From contig JAEUWY010000006.1 in NCBI GenBank assembly GCA_022059125.1, positions 1,426,001-1,490,000 on the forward strand: a DNA stretch of 64,000 bases. Reading direction: 5' to 3'. The notes under the pieces were generated by a model, which was not told where the DNA came from, made no database searches, and worked only from the letters and a program-made list of their open reading frames with translations. The translations under genes and the position numbers were made by a program. Shown here piece by piece: positions 43,288 through 54,507 of the stretch. Each line of letters opens with the position of its first letter. Position 1 is the first letter of the stretch. The DNA is from Corynespora cassiicola (taxonomy: Eukaryota > Ascomycota > Dothideomycetes > Pleosporales > Corynesporascaceae).

Positions 43288-46200
43288 TCATTGCGACGGC
43301 GCCTTGTCTTCGCCGTCCACCAATGCATCCGCGCCAGCATCGTCGTGGGTTGTCGTTGATTCATCTGGCACCTTTTCGCCCTCCTTGTCAAATGCCGGGG
43401 AAGCCATTCCTCCAGACGTACCGCTCTCACTGTTTTGTCTCACTCGAAGGGCCATGCTCGCCGCAATCTTTTCGTCCAGTATGCTAACCAACCTCTCTGA
43501 GTATTGGTCCAGGAGCTTCGCCATGACTGTCTCGTCCACCTTTGCTTTGGCGCTTTCGCCCACCGCTCGTGCCGTAAGTGCGAGTTCTCGCTCGACCTCT
43601 CGTACTAGCTCAGAGTTGAGCGTGTCTGAGCTGTTTGCTAGGCGTTTGCGATACGCGCGTAATGTTCGACATAGACTTTCTGTCGAGGCACCCAGACTTC
43701 CGAATTCGTTAGCAGGGGGCTTGGAGCGCACTCGAATATCCACTGAAGAGCGTCGCTTCTTCAATGAATTCTTGGGGCTAGGTGGTGAGGGGGATCGGTT
43801 TCGATATTTGCGCGAATTTCCTTGCGAAGAGGCAGTCGCACGAAGGTCTCGGGAAGAAGTTGATATCGGAGAAGGGTCAAGTTTTGGGGTTTGGGCCAGG
43901 GAAAACTTGGACAATCGCTTCTTTAGCTTTGGAGATCGTCGGCCTGTAGGGGTGGTTTGGCTGTCTTCCTCAGGCGACCTTTGAAAGCGCGCCAGCTCTG
44001 ACTGTGAAAGCACACGTCGCAGAGGAGGTTTACTTGCCAAAAGGTCTTGATTGGGCGTGCTTGGTGCAAGTAGATCCATCGATTTTGACATCTCTTGTCG
44101 ATTGGGGCTCTGAAGAAGAAGGGCCCAAACGAAGATTGTGCCATCAGCGGCTACGGTGATCAACGACTTGTCACCGCTCCCACCATTTGCCACGTCACTT
44201 GCTTGGATGAGAGCAATGTCTGTGACTCCTTCCGTGTGGCCCCAATCGCGGGCAACCAGTGTTCCGGATTCTTCATACAATCGAATTGATTTGTCCGTAC
44301 TCGACACGCCTGCAATCAATGGCGAATTCCAGGACCTCGGTATATGTGCTAGGGATGACAAAACAACGGCATCGCCACCTTCAACATCGCAAGCGCGGAA
44401 AGTGCACAGCGACTGGCCGTTTCGTAGATCGTATTTACGCACATGTCGGTCAATGGTCGATACCAAGAGGACTTCATCCTGATCGACGTCCCACGTCATG
44501 GAGACGGGTGTGGACTTTAGTACGACGGTACGCAAAATCACGAACGCACTGAACGTTTCTCCGTCTTCATGCCGCGTCACAAACTCCCTTACGACCAAGG
44601 TGCGATCCGAGGAAGAAGACACAAGTCGCGATCCATTGCGAGAGAAGAGAATCCCATTGACGGCTCCGACGTGTTCATCAAGAGTCTGCATGAGATCCCA
44701 GTTGTCGCCTTTCCGGGAGAAAATCTGGACGCATCTATCTCGTGCAGCAGAGGCAATGTAAGCCCCATCTTTCCCTTCGAATATTGTGATGCTGGTTATC
44801 TCGTTTGCATGGGCTTTGAAATCGAAAGTGCTAGTTCCTGTTTCAAAGTCAAGTATTCTACTTTTGTAAGTGTTTGTGCCGGCTGGTTATTGGATGTGAG
44901 ATTACCTTAGTACGCCATACTTGTCTCCCGTTACGAGCCAGCCCCCGTCAGCAGAGACGGTGACAGTTTTTAGTTCATTGCAGTCAGGATCAGGACCTTC
45001 CATCTGCTCAAGAACGACTTGCAACGATCCTTTGCAGCTGCCACCTTCACCCCAGAACAAGATGGATCCTCCGGCGGACCAAGTAAAGAAGGAGGCCTCG
45101 GCAATGTTGGGTTTTTGAAGGGCTCCTACCCCAAGGACAGAGTCGCGATGTGCAGGCAGCATCTCGACAACATCTCCTACCATGGATTCGTCATCCGAAG
45201 CGCATAAGTGTGACAGGCGAATCGAATGCTGTGAGTCGACAGTGACCATGTAATCGGCCAAGGCTGCAATGGCTGCAATCTGATTCGACTCGGTGGTGAG
45301 CGTGATGGTCGGAGTATCCATCCGAGCGGGAGAAGGAGGTGGTGTTACGGTTTCAATGGCGTCCTTTATCTTCAAGGTCTTCAGACCGCCTTGGCTGCCA
45401 GCTAAATGAAGCCGGTCTTTTGCGTCCACGGCCATTGAGGAGACTGCAAACCCGGCATCCGCTACCTTGGAGAAGCGTTGCGTGCCGTCAGCATCGTCGA
45501 TGAGACATACGTCACCCCGATCGGAGCTGACAATGGCTTTGCACGACGATACTGCGACCACGCTGGTGAAGTTGGCTTCGAGAAGACTTTCCAAAAGGCA
45601 ATTCCTGCCCGGCAAAGCCCTATGTGTGCCGCTGGACAAGAAGGATACGTCGCTCTGGCGAACTTTTGTAAGGCGGGGGGTCGAGGCTTGTTCCTCGACC
45701 CTCCATACCTTGACATGCCTTGTGCCAACCGTGATCAGGCTATTGCCCATCCAGGCTATTTTATTAATATTACTTGTGCATTTGTTACTAGCATGAAGCG
45801 TGGCGGAGCCGTTTCTTGTATTAATGCTCCATATGTATAAGAAGCCATCGTTGGAGGAGCCCAAACTGGCTAGATATTGCGAATCTGGACTGAAAGCTAC
45901 GCATCGAACACCAAAGGTATGGTCAGAAAGGGCTGTCAAGGGCGTGTCAGAAGGGGCATCGGAAGCAGTTGAGAATATCAGGACTCGTGGCTTGTAGCCA
46001 GTCTATGCGGGTCAGCAGAGCACAATGAGCAGAGCTAGGTTGTAGTACCTCTCCCACAGCCAGGTACTTGCCGTCGGGACTGAAAGAGACACACGTCGCG
46101 GCCTTGATCCTCTCCCGGGCTGACCACGACTTGGTGCTGGGAGAGTCGGCCCAGTCGTTGGCGGGCGAGGCAAGCGGGGAGGCCTCGCGCAGGGAGACGC

Positions 46201-46582
46201 CCGTCCGGTTTCGGCTCTCGTTCTGAGTGGGAGTAGACGGGCCTCCATAGACGGATGCCGAGGGATTGATTGGGTTGGTGGTAGGGCGAGCACGGTAGAA
46301 GCGTTGGGAAATGTGTTGGTCGTCGTCGACGGTGGCTAGGACGGTGGCGGCGCCGGTCGTGTATGCAAAGGAGCGGCCGTCGGGGAGGCTGTCGAAGGCA
46401 TTGGCCGAGTTTGTGGTGGTGCCAATGACCTGCTTGAGGGCGAGACTGGCCTCGGCGCGCGACTGCTTGACGGGCGATCGGAGCGGCGTGCTCTTGAGGA
46501 AGGGCGAGGGCGAGGGCGTGAGCTTTATGCTGGCGCCCCAGGCCGGGCTCATCATCCTGGGGTTGGACGGAGTGAGGGCCAT
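43288..46582 (-). CDS. WD40-repeat protein, WDR62/MAPKBP1-like
   Basis: Three exons (46582-46049, 46002-44906, 44857-43288) with introns of 46 and 48 nt give 1066 residues. The N-terminal 150 residues are Ser/Pro-rich and disordered. Two beta-propellers' worth of WD40 repeats follow from about 160 to 780, with typical blades such as AATCVSFSPDGKYLAVGE, GVRCVAFSPDSQYLASLG and VNGILFSRNGSRLVSSSSD. The blade pattern, and the GETGYKPRVLIFS entry strand spanning intron 1, resemble the MABP1/WDR62 family, scaffolds that link kinases to the centrosome or spindle in animals. The C-terminal 280 residues are Ser/Lys-rich with several SP sites (SPSPPSPKNSLKKRRSS), then a predicted helical/coiled-coil segment (LVREVERELALTARAVGESAK) and an acidic tail. 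WD40 assignment is firm; orthology and a scaffold role are inference. Confidence 0.88.
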
Positions 46583-47864
46583 CTCTCGTTCCAGGGAAGT
46601 CGAAAGATGAATTGTCTGGCACCCGCAAACATTTCAGCAGAAGCTCATGGCAGGGGCGCTTGCCAGAGAGGGATTCGAGGGACGGGCAATGCAGCAGTTG
46701 GGCGGGCGACGGGGGTGGAGTGGGTGGAATGGGCAGCGGGCCCACGTGTACGACGCGACAGCCGGAGCGGAGAGGGGGTGGGGAGCGCAGCGAGGGCGAT
46801 TGGGGCGCAATTGGGTGGCAGGAGGCAGTACGTCGAGGCGCACAGCTACAGTGCGAATGCGCGTGGAGCGTGGAGCGTGCAGCGTCCAGCAGCGGCGCAT
46901 GCAAAGCCAGACGGCGGGCCGGTTTTGGCGTGTGTTTTCAGTCAACACTGAGCGATCCGCATGCATGGATCCCTGCAGTAACGCGCCTTGGGCAGGGGCT
47001 AACCGCCGCCACGGGAGCTGCCATTCGCTCGCCTGCGCCCATATCACCTCCACCACCGCGGCAGCGCCGTCCGCTGCCCTCCAGCTTCACTTCTGCCGCT
47101 CTCCTTTTCAGATGGCCCGGCCAACCCAGCGACCTCGCAAACTCAAACTTCGGCGCCAGTGTCCCGTGACCGGGGTCATGACGCGGGCCTCCCGCCGTCG
47201 CGCCGGGGACGTGCGTACCTTGCGTCCCTAGCCAGACGACCCCACAGCCCGCCAGCCCTGGCCGCTGTCATCGGGTGTGTCGTTCACTCAGCGACGACAT
47301 GTGCCATCTCACCTCCAATCCGATTGCCGACGGGAGCCGTGGACACAGTATCGTCTTGACGGCCTTCGTTCGATTCGGACTGGAGACTGCTCGTTACACT
47401 GCTGTACTGTCATCACTAACCTACACCGAATCAACCCCCTCGGCATCTGTTACCGCGAGACATGCCCAGATGCTCCTTATCATTTATTCCTACTCTGTTA
47501 GAGAATAGAGAGATCAGGAGGTCTAACGGCTCAATATCCCTTCTCACCCATGTGTCAACCAATCTTGGCGGCGTGGTTTTCCCTACATCTCCACTCGCAC
47601 CATCAAGGGACTGGTGAATGGCTGTCTGTGGTGACTGGGGATGAAGCAACACCATGGAGATTTGTTGAGTATCGGGGGAGAATTTATCAACCATGAATCG
47701 CCCTGTTGGTGTGGTAGCCCATCATGGCTGCGGCGAAAAGTGCTACGGTTCCTGTCATTTTCCCCACAGAAATACTCAGAGCCTCAACTAAAATTGAAAC
47801 CCCCCAACCTACTCGAAATTGTGGCTAATTTCTCTCCAACACCTCACTCTAGTAATATTACAAG
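46583..47864. other. Divergent intergenic region
   Basis: About 1.3 kb between divergently transcribed genes, the WD40 protein (-) and the transporter (+). Frames over 46600-47230 on both strands are shadows of GC-rich sequence. Nothing else is recognised. Confidence 0.55.
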
Positions 47865-49450
47865 ATGGGTGCAGCAGCTGGTATCACAGAGTCATCTTCA
47901 TCGAAAATGCGCTGGAATAGCTTGGACGAAAAGCAATGTGCTGCTGATACTGAATGCCAAAGCAAGAGGGGCGAAAAAGTCACCAAGAAGCGGCAAGTCA
48001 GATTATTTCTTGCAGTGGCTATACTGTATTTCATGATTTTGGGTGAGCATAGCATCGGAAAAGTACCCGATGCAGCACTAACTGTGCGAGGCCAAACACA
48101 GAGCTACGGGGTTTTCTTGGCCCACTATAGTAGCCATAAGGCAGTGGAAGAGGGAGTAATCTCTTTGAAAGATACCGACGTGCGAGCAAAATTAGCAACC
48201 ATCGGAACACTTGGAACCGGAGGGCTTGTCGGAGTGTCGAGTTTTATTTACTACCCATACTTGCCGTCGCTTGGGAGGTATGTCAAGACAATCTGCATGC
48301 TTGGGACAGTTCTTATCACTATCGGACTTGCCACTGCAGCTGCGAGCAGGAATGTAAGTACCTCCAGAAGCTCTAGACGCGAGAATATGCCATGCTGACT
48401 TTACCCAGGTCTGGCATCTCCTAGCAACCCAAGGCTTCGTTTTCGGACTGGGCGCAGGCTTGATCGTTTTCACGCTCCCGCCTATTCTCCCGGAGTACTT
48501 TGATAGGCACGGTGGATTGGCCCAAGGCGCAACAGCAGCAGGTAAATCACCTACACTCCCACCATCTGCTATTTAGCTAACGTCTTTGAAGCTGCATCTG
48601 CCGGTGGCGCAGTTTTCTCAATAACCACTGAAAAATTGTTCGAGTCCATCGGGACGAGAAAATCGCTGATCGTGTTGGCTGGTATCAACTTCCTCATGTG
48701 TTCTCTCGTTAGCGCACTCGCCGAACCGCCCCGAAAATACGAGAAACGCATCAGGAGCATTGCGACCTGGAGGGCTTTCACTAACCCGGTTTTCTCACTC
48801 TTATTGGTGGTGAATCTCATGCAGCCATTGGTTTTTGCTGTTCCGGCGATGCTCGGTCCCGAGTTCAGCAAAGCCTTGGGCTACGGTCCAGGATTTGCCG
48901 CAATTCTGCTGGCCATCAACAGTGCGGTTGGGGCCCCGTCACGGGTCATACTAGGCTTTCTGGCGGATATTTTTGGCCACCTGAACATACTCATGGTAGG
49001 AACAGCCGTGTTCGCCTTTTCGACATTGACTCTCTGGCTTTCCTCCGCCATCACCCAGAATAAAGTCTTGTGGATCCTATTCATTGTGGCATACGGCGTA
49101 GTCAGTGGATGTTTCATCACAACGATGAACTCGGTGCAGAAGAAATTGTTTGGGAACGAGCTTTACTACTCGTACAATGGTGCCATCACCACAGTGCGCG
49201 GTATTGGGTAAGTATCTGTATGATTCGACCCGGTCTTAGCCACAGAAACCTAATTAACCTTGGCAGGTCCATTGTGGGCGTACCGATCGCCGGTGCTCTC
49301 ATCATTCAAGTCGACGATAGTCGACTGAAAGGTCATCACTTCACTCGACCAATCGTCTATGTCGGCTCACTGGTCATGGTATCCCTTATATGTCTTGTCG
49401 CCATCCGTATTTTGGATGCAATCAAGACCGGATGGAAACTGAAGCGGTAG
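47865..49450 (+). CDS. MFS transporter, monocarboxylate (MCT/Mch)-like
   Basis: Exons 47865-48353, 48409-48541, 48592-49207 and 49267-49450 (introns 55, 50 and 59 nt, all with clean sites) give 473 residues if the first block is unspliced. About 12 transmembrane helices are visible, starting RLFLAVAILYFMIL. Helix 1 should lead into SYGVFLAHY, the fungal MCT signature region, but here 22 polar residues (GEHSIGKVP...) intervene. That insert lies between a good GTGAGC donor (48042) and a CTAAC...ACACAG acceptor (48100), yet removing those 59 bases shifts the frame. Using GTACCC (48062) instead gives a 39-nt intron in frame and 460 residues. Other family features are LLATQGFVFGLGAGLIVF in helix 4-5 and an SIVGVPIAGALI helix 11. 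The likely cargo is a small carboxylate or related solute, by family only. The first exon structure is uncertain. Confidence 0.82.
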
Positions 49451-50049
49451 ATAAAACGAGCCAAAGGGGACCATTTAGCTCAACTGTATCGTAATTTACT
49501 TTCAGGCATCTCTATTGTACTATCAAGGGTAGTCTGTCCAAGGTTGCCGGCGAAAGCAGGTTGCTAACTAGGTATATGCCCTTTGGCTAAAACAACAGTA
49601 TCGTGTCCCTGAACTAGGTTGAAGAATTGCCACCACTAGAATGGAGTGTAATAATGAAGCTATAAATGATGGGATGGTGTTGGGTTTGCAAGGTGGAAAG
49701 GGCGTGTAGCCCATCAAAAAGTAGCTTTAGTTACGTCATCCAGCAGGAAATTGACATTGGTAGCGATAGGTATATGGGATATCCTCAGAAATGTGACTTG
49801 GCGAGAACGTGCTCGAGCAAAAACATGTACCTAGATACTTGAGGGATTCTCGATTTGTCACAAGGGTAGGAGCAGCCGAGCACGTGATATCGAGCTTGGC
49901 ATGGCGAACACCGGCAAGGATAGCAGGTGCAAAAGTTCAGTCCATTCCCCATCGCAACAACACCACCCATTCTTCCTCTCTCGCTATCCTATATACGCTC
50001 CTTGTACGCCAGCCTGAACGAAGCTCTCGTCAGGGCCCCGTACATACGT
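49451..50049. other. Intergenic
   Basis: 3' flank of the transporter and promoter of the AAA ATPase. A CTATATACGCTCC motif near 49989 may be a weak TATA element 60 bp before the ATG at 50050. The frame upstream of 50050 is open but begins with GTG, so it is not used as a start. Confidence 0.5.
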
Positions 50050-53000
50050 ATGTATGCCGCAATACGGCCGGCTTTGCGGGCGTCTACGGCAAGACCTCCA
50101 GCACGATTAATCCGCCGCCGTCGCTACCCGCTCCCATCGCGCTCACGATCCTTTCACTCTACACGTTTCCTCGCGCAGGACCCGAATCTTCCTTCCAGCT
50201 CGGATAACACGCCAATTGATCCAAATGGCGCAAGCAAGAATCGGGACAAGGTCGCGGTCGCTGACCAGCCCGGTCCTGAAGCTGAGGATGCAGAAGTGTT
50301 GGCACAAAAGTTGCAGCGCTCACGAGAGCTAGCTCGGAGATATTCATCCGCATTGCGGCGGTCGCAACGGCGAAATCGTGCCCAAGACCTCCCGCCTGTC
50401 CACATCCCAGACTGGTTCTTGAAGCGCCGTGTCACTCGGCGCGAAGAACGGCCTCCTGCAGTGATGCTCCCCGGGAGGCAGAGCTTTGCGCTCACGATAT
50501 CTCCTCCCGAGACGGGAGACCAAGCTACCCTGTCCTATTCCGCGTCAAGTTGGTCAGACGGTGTAGAGTCCTTATCGCAGTTGGTACGAGCAATGTGGCG
50601 CGAGGGTCTGGACGACGATCTGAGAAAAGTCTTTGCTGATGAGCTATCAAAAAGAGTTGGCGCACAAGAGAGCGAGAATCTCGTGAAGGCACTTCAAGCT
50701 GAGGGGAAGGAGAAACAGAATGATCTAAAGGAGGAGGTTTCGGTGCAGGAGCGCATTCAAGGATTGCACGATCTATGGCTGCGATCCAAAAGCCAGGGTC
50801 CATCGATATTGCCAACTGCGCCTGTGGCATCTCTAGCCATCGCAGAAATTCGCGCGCATATAGTCGCCTCTCTCTCCGCCGTACGCCCGTCCATCCACGA
50901 TACCTATCCCTCGACGAAGACAAACCTTATTCTCCACTCTCCATGCCCAGCTCATGAGCGGAAAGTTAGAGCTGCTTTAATGACGATAGCGGATGAGCTG
51001 AACTCGGACATCATCGAGTTGGATGCCCAGGCACTGGCTCAGATCGGAGGAGATTACATTGGGGAGGGCTCGGAGCCATCACCCTACTCTATTCGCTCGT
51101 TGGGCTATGAAACATATCGGTTAAGCTCCGAGTTTGATGGCTTTGAGGAGCCTATGAGGGATGATATGCAAGACGAAGAGGTTGAAGCAACAGCAGGCCA
51201 GCCACCATCGTCTGATCCAAAGAAGCTAGGAGTGCCAATACTTGCAGTTGCACCCGCTCTTGTTAAGAGCCTTTTTCCAAACCTTCAAAATATGCAGTTC
51301 TCAGGCAACGGGCAAGCAGAAAGCGCCTCCACCGCCAATGAGCAACCGCGTCAACAGACCCAGGCAGAGATACAACTGGAAGAGATGAAGCTTACAGCTT
51401 TGCTGGAGTCATTACTTGATGCTAATGAATTGAAGAGGAGCCGAGGAATACGCAGTGTCCCAAATTCTTTAGCCGTGCAAAGCAGCGAAAACCCATCAAC
51501 CGCGAATTCCAAGCGAGAAAAACCGAAATTCTTCGACTTCTCTCTTGCTACTGAAGGAGCGGAGGTGGATCTCAGCGAAGCACTGCCTCACGAATTGGGT
51601 GTAGGAACATCTCTGACTATCAAAGTGGGATCATCCGGCAGGTCCCCAAAATTCCCGCCTAAATCTAAAATTGTTTACATCAAGGATATCAAAGAACTCA
51701 ACGCAACCCAGTATGGAGGCCGAATTATCCAGAAGCTTGAGGATATTGTCCGTAAACAGAGGAGTGCTGGTGAAAGCATCATCTTGGTTGGAACCACATG
51801 CTCTGAAGACCTGACGCCCGAGCTGTCTGCCACTGGAGTACGAGATCTGCAGGCAGACGGAGAGGCGGGCTACTTCAGGACCATTGTTGTACCCATGGAT
51901 ATGGAACCAAGCCAGGTCATGCCAGAAAGGACAACAGGTGGAATGGGACGCTCTAGTATGGAAAAAGTAAAATTCCGGAGAGTCAACCTCTTGCACATTC
52001 AGGACATGCTACGTTCGCTAGATCCCTCGGCTTCTGAGAACATTTCCGATTTAGACCTTACTTCCCAGTACGCCCGTAAACTTGGCCCGATGCTCCCTCA
52101 GCTCTTATCATCAAGGGTCTTAACGTACGACGAAGTGCATCGCATCGCCCTCACCGCCCTGGGCCTACATCTCAGCGACCCGATCAACCCTCAGCTGAGT
52201 TGGACCCATGTGGCGCTCGCAATGGGTTTGTTGAAAGCTAGCGATGAGATCAAGTTCGCCTTTGTCCGTCAAGTACGACGCGGCTCTACTAGTCTGAAGG
52301 ATATCAACGAAACACTGGATACGCCTCCTGGATACAATTCAAACAAGGGCACATGGTCGCACAAGGGACAAGAACATAGTAGTCAAGGCCACCAGAAGCC
52401 ATCTCGCAGTTTCCAGGACAAGTTGAAGCGCATATCGGCCTCGGCCACAAAACATGAGAAGAAACTTATGCCGGGGATTGCTGACCCTGATCAGATAAAG
52501 ACGACTTTTGATCAGGTTCATGTGCCCAAGGAGACTCTAGACGCCATTCGAACTCTCACGTCCCTGTCTCTCCTTCGCCCCGATGCTTTCGATTATGGCG
52601 TTCTTGCGACTGAGAAGATATCAGGCTCCTTGCTATATGGACCACCCGGAACTGGAAAGACGCTGCTTGCTAAAGCAGTGGCAAAGGAAAGTGGATCGAC
52701 TGTCCTCGAAGTATCTGGCTCCCAGATCATGGATAAATACGTCGGAGAGGGCGAGAAGAACGTTACAGCAGTCTTCTCTCTAGCACGAAAACTTTCACCT
52801 TGCATCGTATTCCTTGACGAAGCCGACGCCATACTAGCGACTCGCGACGCGGGACATGAGCGCACATCGCATCGAGATATACTAAACCAGTTTTTAAAGG
52901 AGTGGGATGGGTTGAATGATCTTTCCGTCTTTGTCATGGTTGCAACAAACCGTCCCTTCGATCTGGATGATGCTGTGATCCGACGACTACCTAGGCGGTT

Positions 53001-53544
53001 ATTAGTCGATCTGCCTACACAGGAAGATCGTCGAGAAATCCTCAAGATCCACCTCAGGGGAGAACAGCTCGACGAGTCAGTAGATCTTGAAGAGTTGTCC
53101 AAACGTACGCCATTCTACAGTGGTAGCGATCTCAAGAACCTTGCTGTCTCTGCTGCTTTAGCATGCGTCAAGGAAGAGAATGAGCAAGCTGCAATCGCCG
53201 CAGCGAAGGCCGCAACGGAAGCCGCAACGGAAGCCGCAACGGAAGCACCTGAAGCCGACCACAAGCACACACAGCAAAACTTGGGTTCTGCAAGTAGTTC
53301 TCCATTGCTGTTCCCGGGTGACCAGAAGTATGAATTCCCTGAGAGGCGTATTCTGCATGCGAGGCATTTCGAAAAGGCGCTCGAGGATATCACTGCCAGT
53401 ATTTCCGAAGACATGTCCTCTCTGACCGCCATCAAGAAATTCGACGAGCAATACGGCGATAAGAAGGGTAAGAGGAAGAAGAACCCATACGGGTTCGGAA
53501 TCAACGCGCAAAGTAATGAAAACACGGCTCGGGTGCGAACTTGA
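50050..53544 (+). CDS. Mitochondrial AAA ATPase of the Msp1/ATAD1 clade, long form
   Basis: Intronless, 1164 residues from the first in-frame ATG. The N-terminus is Arg/Ala/Ser-rich without acidic residues (MYAAIRPALRASTARPPARL, then RSRSFHSTRFLA), a typical mitochondrial presequence. Residues about 60-780 are poorly characterised: a coiled, charged region, a divergent segment with an HSPCPAHERKVRAALMTIAD stretch (residues about 297-316), and acidic linkers. The AAA module runs from about 820. It has Walker A GPPGTGKT at 864-871, pore-loop-like KYVGEGEKN, Walker B CIVFLDEADA at 918-927, and the sensor/arginine-finger region VATNRPFDLDDAVIRRLPRR. That last pattern (double Arg, then DLP) is characteristic of Msp1/ATAD1, which extract mislocalised proteins from the outer mitochondrial membrane. 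A (A/T)EAATEAATEA repeat of 12-bp units interrupts the C-terminal domain (53210-53250). The family call is secure; with a presequence and 800 extra residues it is unlikely to be Msp1 itself. Confidence 0.9.
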   Translation: MYAAIRPALRASTARPPARLIRRRRYPLPSRSRSFHSTRFLAQDPNLPSSSDNTPIDPNGASKNRDKVAVADQPGPEAEDAEVLAQKLQRSRELARRYSSALRRSQRRNRAQDLPPVHIPDWFLKRRVTRREERPPAVMLPGRQSFALTISPPETGDQATLSYSASSWSDGVESLSQLVRAMWREGLDDDLRKVFADELSKRVGAQESENLVKALQAEGKEKQNDLKEEVSVQERIQGLHDLWLRSKSQGPSILPTAPVASLAIAEIRAHIVASLSAVRPSIHDTYPSTKTNLILHSPCPAHERKVRAALMTIADELNSDIIELDAQALAQIGGDYIGEGSEPSPYSIRSLGYETYRLSSEFDGFEEPMRDDMQDEEVEATAGQPPSSDPKKLGVPILAVAPALVKSLFPNLQNMQFSGNGQAESASTANEQPRQQTQAEIQLEEMKLTALLESLLDANELKRSRGIRSVPNSLAVQSSENPSTANSKREKPKFFDFSLATEGAEVDLSEALPHELGVGTSLTIKVGSSGRSPKFPPKSKIVYIKDIKELNATQYGGRIIQKLEDIVRKQRSAGESIILVGTTCSEDLTPELSATGVRDLQADGEAGYFRTIVVPMDMEPSQVMPERTTGGMGRSSMEKVKFRRVNLLHIQDMLRSLDPSASENISDLDLTSQYARKLGPMLPQLLSSRVLTYDEVHRIALTALGLHLSDPINPQLSWTHVALAMGLLKASDEIKFAFVRQVRRGSTSLKDINETLDTPPGYNSNKGTWSHKGQEHSSQGHQKPSRSFQDKLKRISASATKHEKKLMPGIADPDQIKTTFDQVHVPKETLDAIRTLTSLSLLRPDAFDYGVLATEKISGSLLYGPPGTGKTLLAKAVAKESGSTVLEVSGSQIMDKYVGEGEKNVTAVFSLARKLSPCIVFLDEADAILATRDAGHERTSHRDILNQFLKEWDGLNDLSVFVMVATNRPFDLDDAVIRRLPRRLLVDLPTQEDRREILKIHLRGEQLDESVDLEELSKRTPFYSGSDLKNLAVSAALACVKEENEQAAIAAAKAATEAATEAATEAPEADHKHTQQNLGSASSSPLLFPGDQKYEFPERRILHARHFEKALEDITASISEDMSSLTAIKKFDEQYGDKKGKRKKNPYGFGINAQSNENTARVRT

Positions 53545-54135
53545 GCCCTCAATGAATATTGATGGAAAGCGGTTTTGGTGTGCATCACCTTGTATTAGTA
53601 TGATAGATGGCCTTTCCGTGTACATTAGCTCCTTGCGACTGCCCGTGTTTGCATCCCCAATGGGCAGGTCGACAATGAAATTGTTATTAATCTTTCTACA
53701 TTGTGATCGTGTTGATTGTGGCCGTTGCCCTGCCATGTAGGATTGGTGCGTTGGGTACGCCGCTACCACGATCTATGGAACCGTTGTGATCGTTTGTGAA
53801 TTGATCGGTAACAACTGATCTCTGGAGAGTGATCTCTGCGGACCTTGGGGTGGTCTCAGTCTATAAATCCCCATGTCCCCCAGGCCCTAGACGTCCTTTC
53901 TCCAACACACATAACACCCAACACCTCTTCACCACACCAACCACCAGCCTACTACGCCAACGAAACCCACCATAAAACAAATACACAAGCAAGCCAACCC
54001 AGCACACTTTCACCCTTCCTGCTCTAGAATAAAAGGAAGAAACCTTCTACAGCCTCGATCTCGACCTCAATTCCGCTCAAGATCCACCCCATACACACCA
54101 GTCCACCCACAAAAAACCACTCAACCACCGCAAAA
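53545..54135. other. Intergenic with a TATA box
   Basis: 3' flank of the AAA ATPase, then the promoter and a C/A-rich 5' leader (ACACCCAACACC, CACCACACCAACCACC) of the small poly-Ser gene. No other gene seen. Confidence 0.55.
53862..53868 (+). promoter_or_regulatory. TATA box of the poly-Ser gene
   Basis: TATAAAT within CAGTCTATAAATCCCC, about 270 bp before the ATG at 54136, followed by a purine-poor leader. Confidence 0.55.
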
Positions 54136-54210
54136 ATGGTCTTCTTCGGCCGTATCACCTACATGCAATGCCAAACCTCCCTGCCGGCCTCCAACCATCC
54201 AACGCCTTCT

Positions 54211-54249
<39 letters not shown>

Positions 54250-54507
54250 TCGTCCTCCAAGTTCATCTTCAAGCCACAATACCAGCCCCCAGCGGCAGGA
54301 AACTTCGTCTTCAAGCCGCGGTACCAGCCCCCCGCAGCTGGAAACTTCATCATCAAGCCCGAACAACAACGGCCTGCTCCCGAAACGGCGCCGACTTTGA
54401 AGCAGAGGGGCAATGGGGATGCGCAGGTGCCGGCGAGTTCGAGGGTGCTGGTTGTGCATCGGAGGTTGATGGCCGTGGAGCTGGGGAAGATGGGTAGGGG
54501 GGAGTAG
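54136..54507 (+). CDS. Small protein with a 17-Ser tract and Pro/Ala/Gly repeats
   Basis: Single exon, 123 residues. The start MVFFGRITYMQCQ is followed by SLPASNHPTP. Next is an uninterrupted run of 17 Ser encoded by a TCT/TCC microsatellite (54210-54258). Three approximate repeats of F-x-KP-x-YQPPAAGNF come next (KFIFKPQYQPPAAGNF, FVFKPRYQPPAAGNF, FIIKPEQQ). The tail is basic and non-repetitive. A TATA box and a long leader lacking G-rich sequence support transcription. There is no signal peptide, membrane helix or known domain. The poly-Ser length is likely to vary between strains because of the microsatellite. The minus-strand frame over the same region is poly-Glu and is taken as a shadow. 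Confidence 0.58.

Noticed and set aside
54159..54413. Minus-strand poly-Glu frame over the poly-Ser gene
   Set aside because: It is the complement of the TCT array and lacks a promoter; the plus strand has a TATA box and leader.
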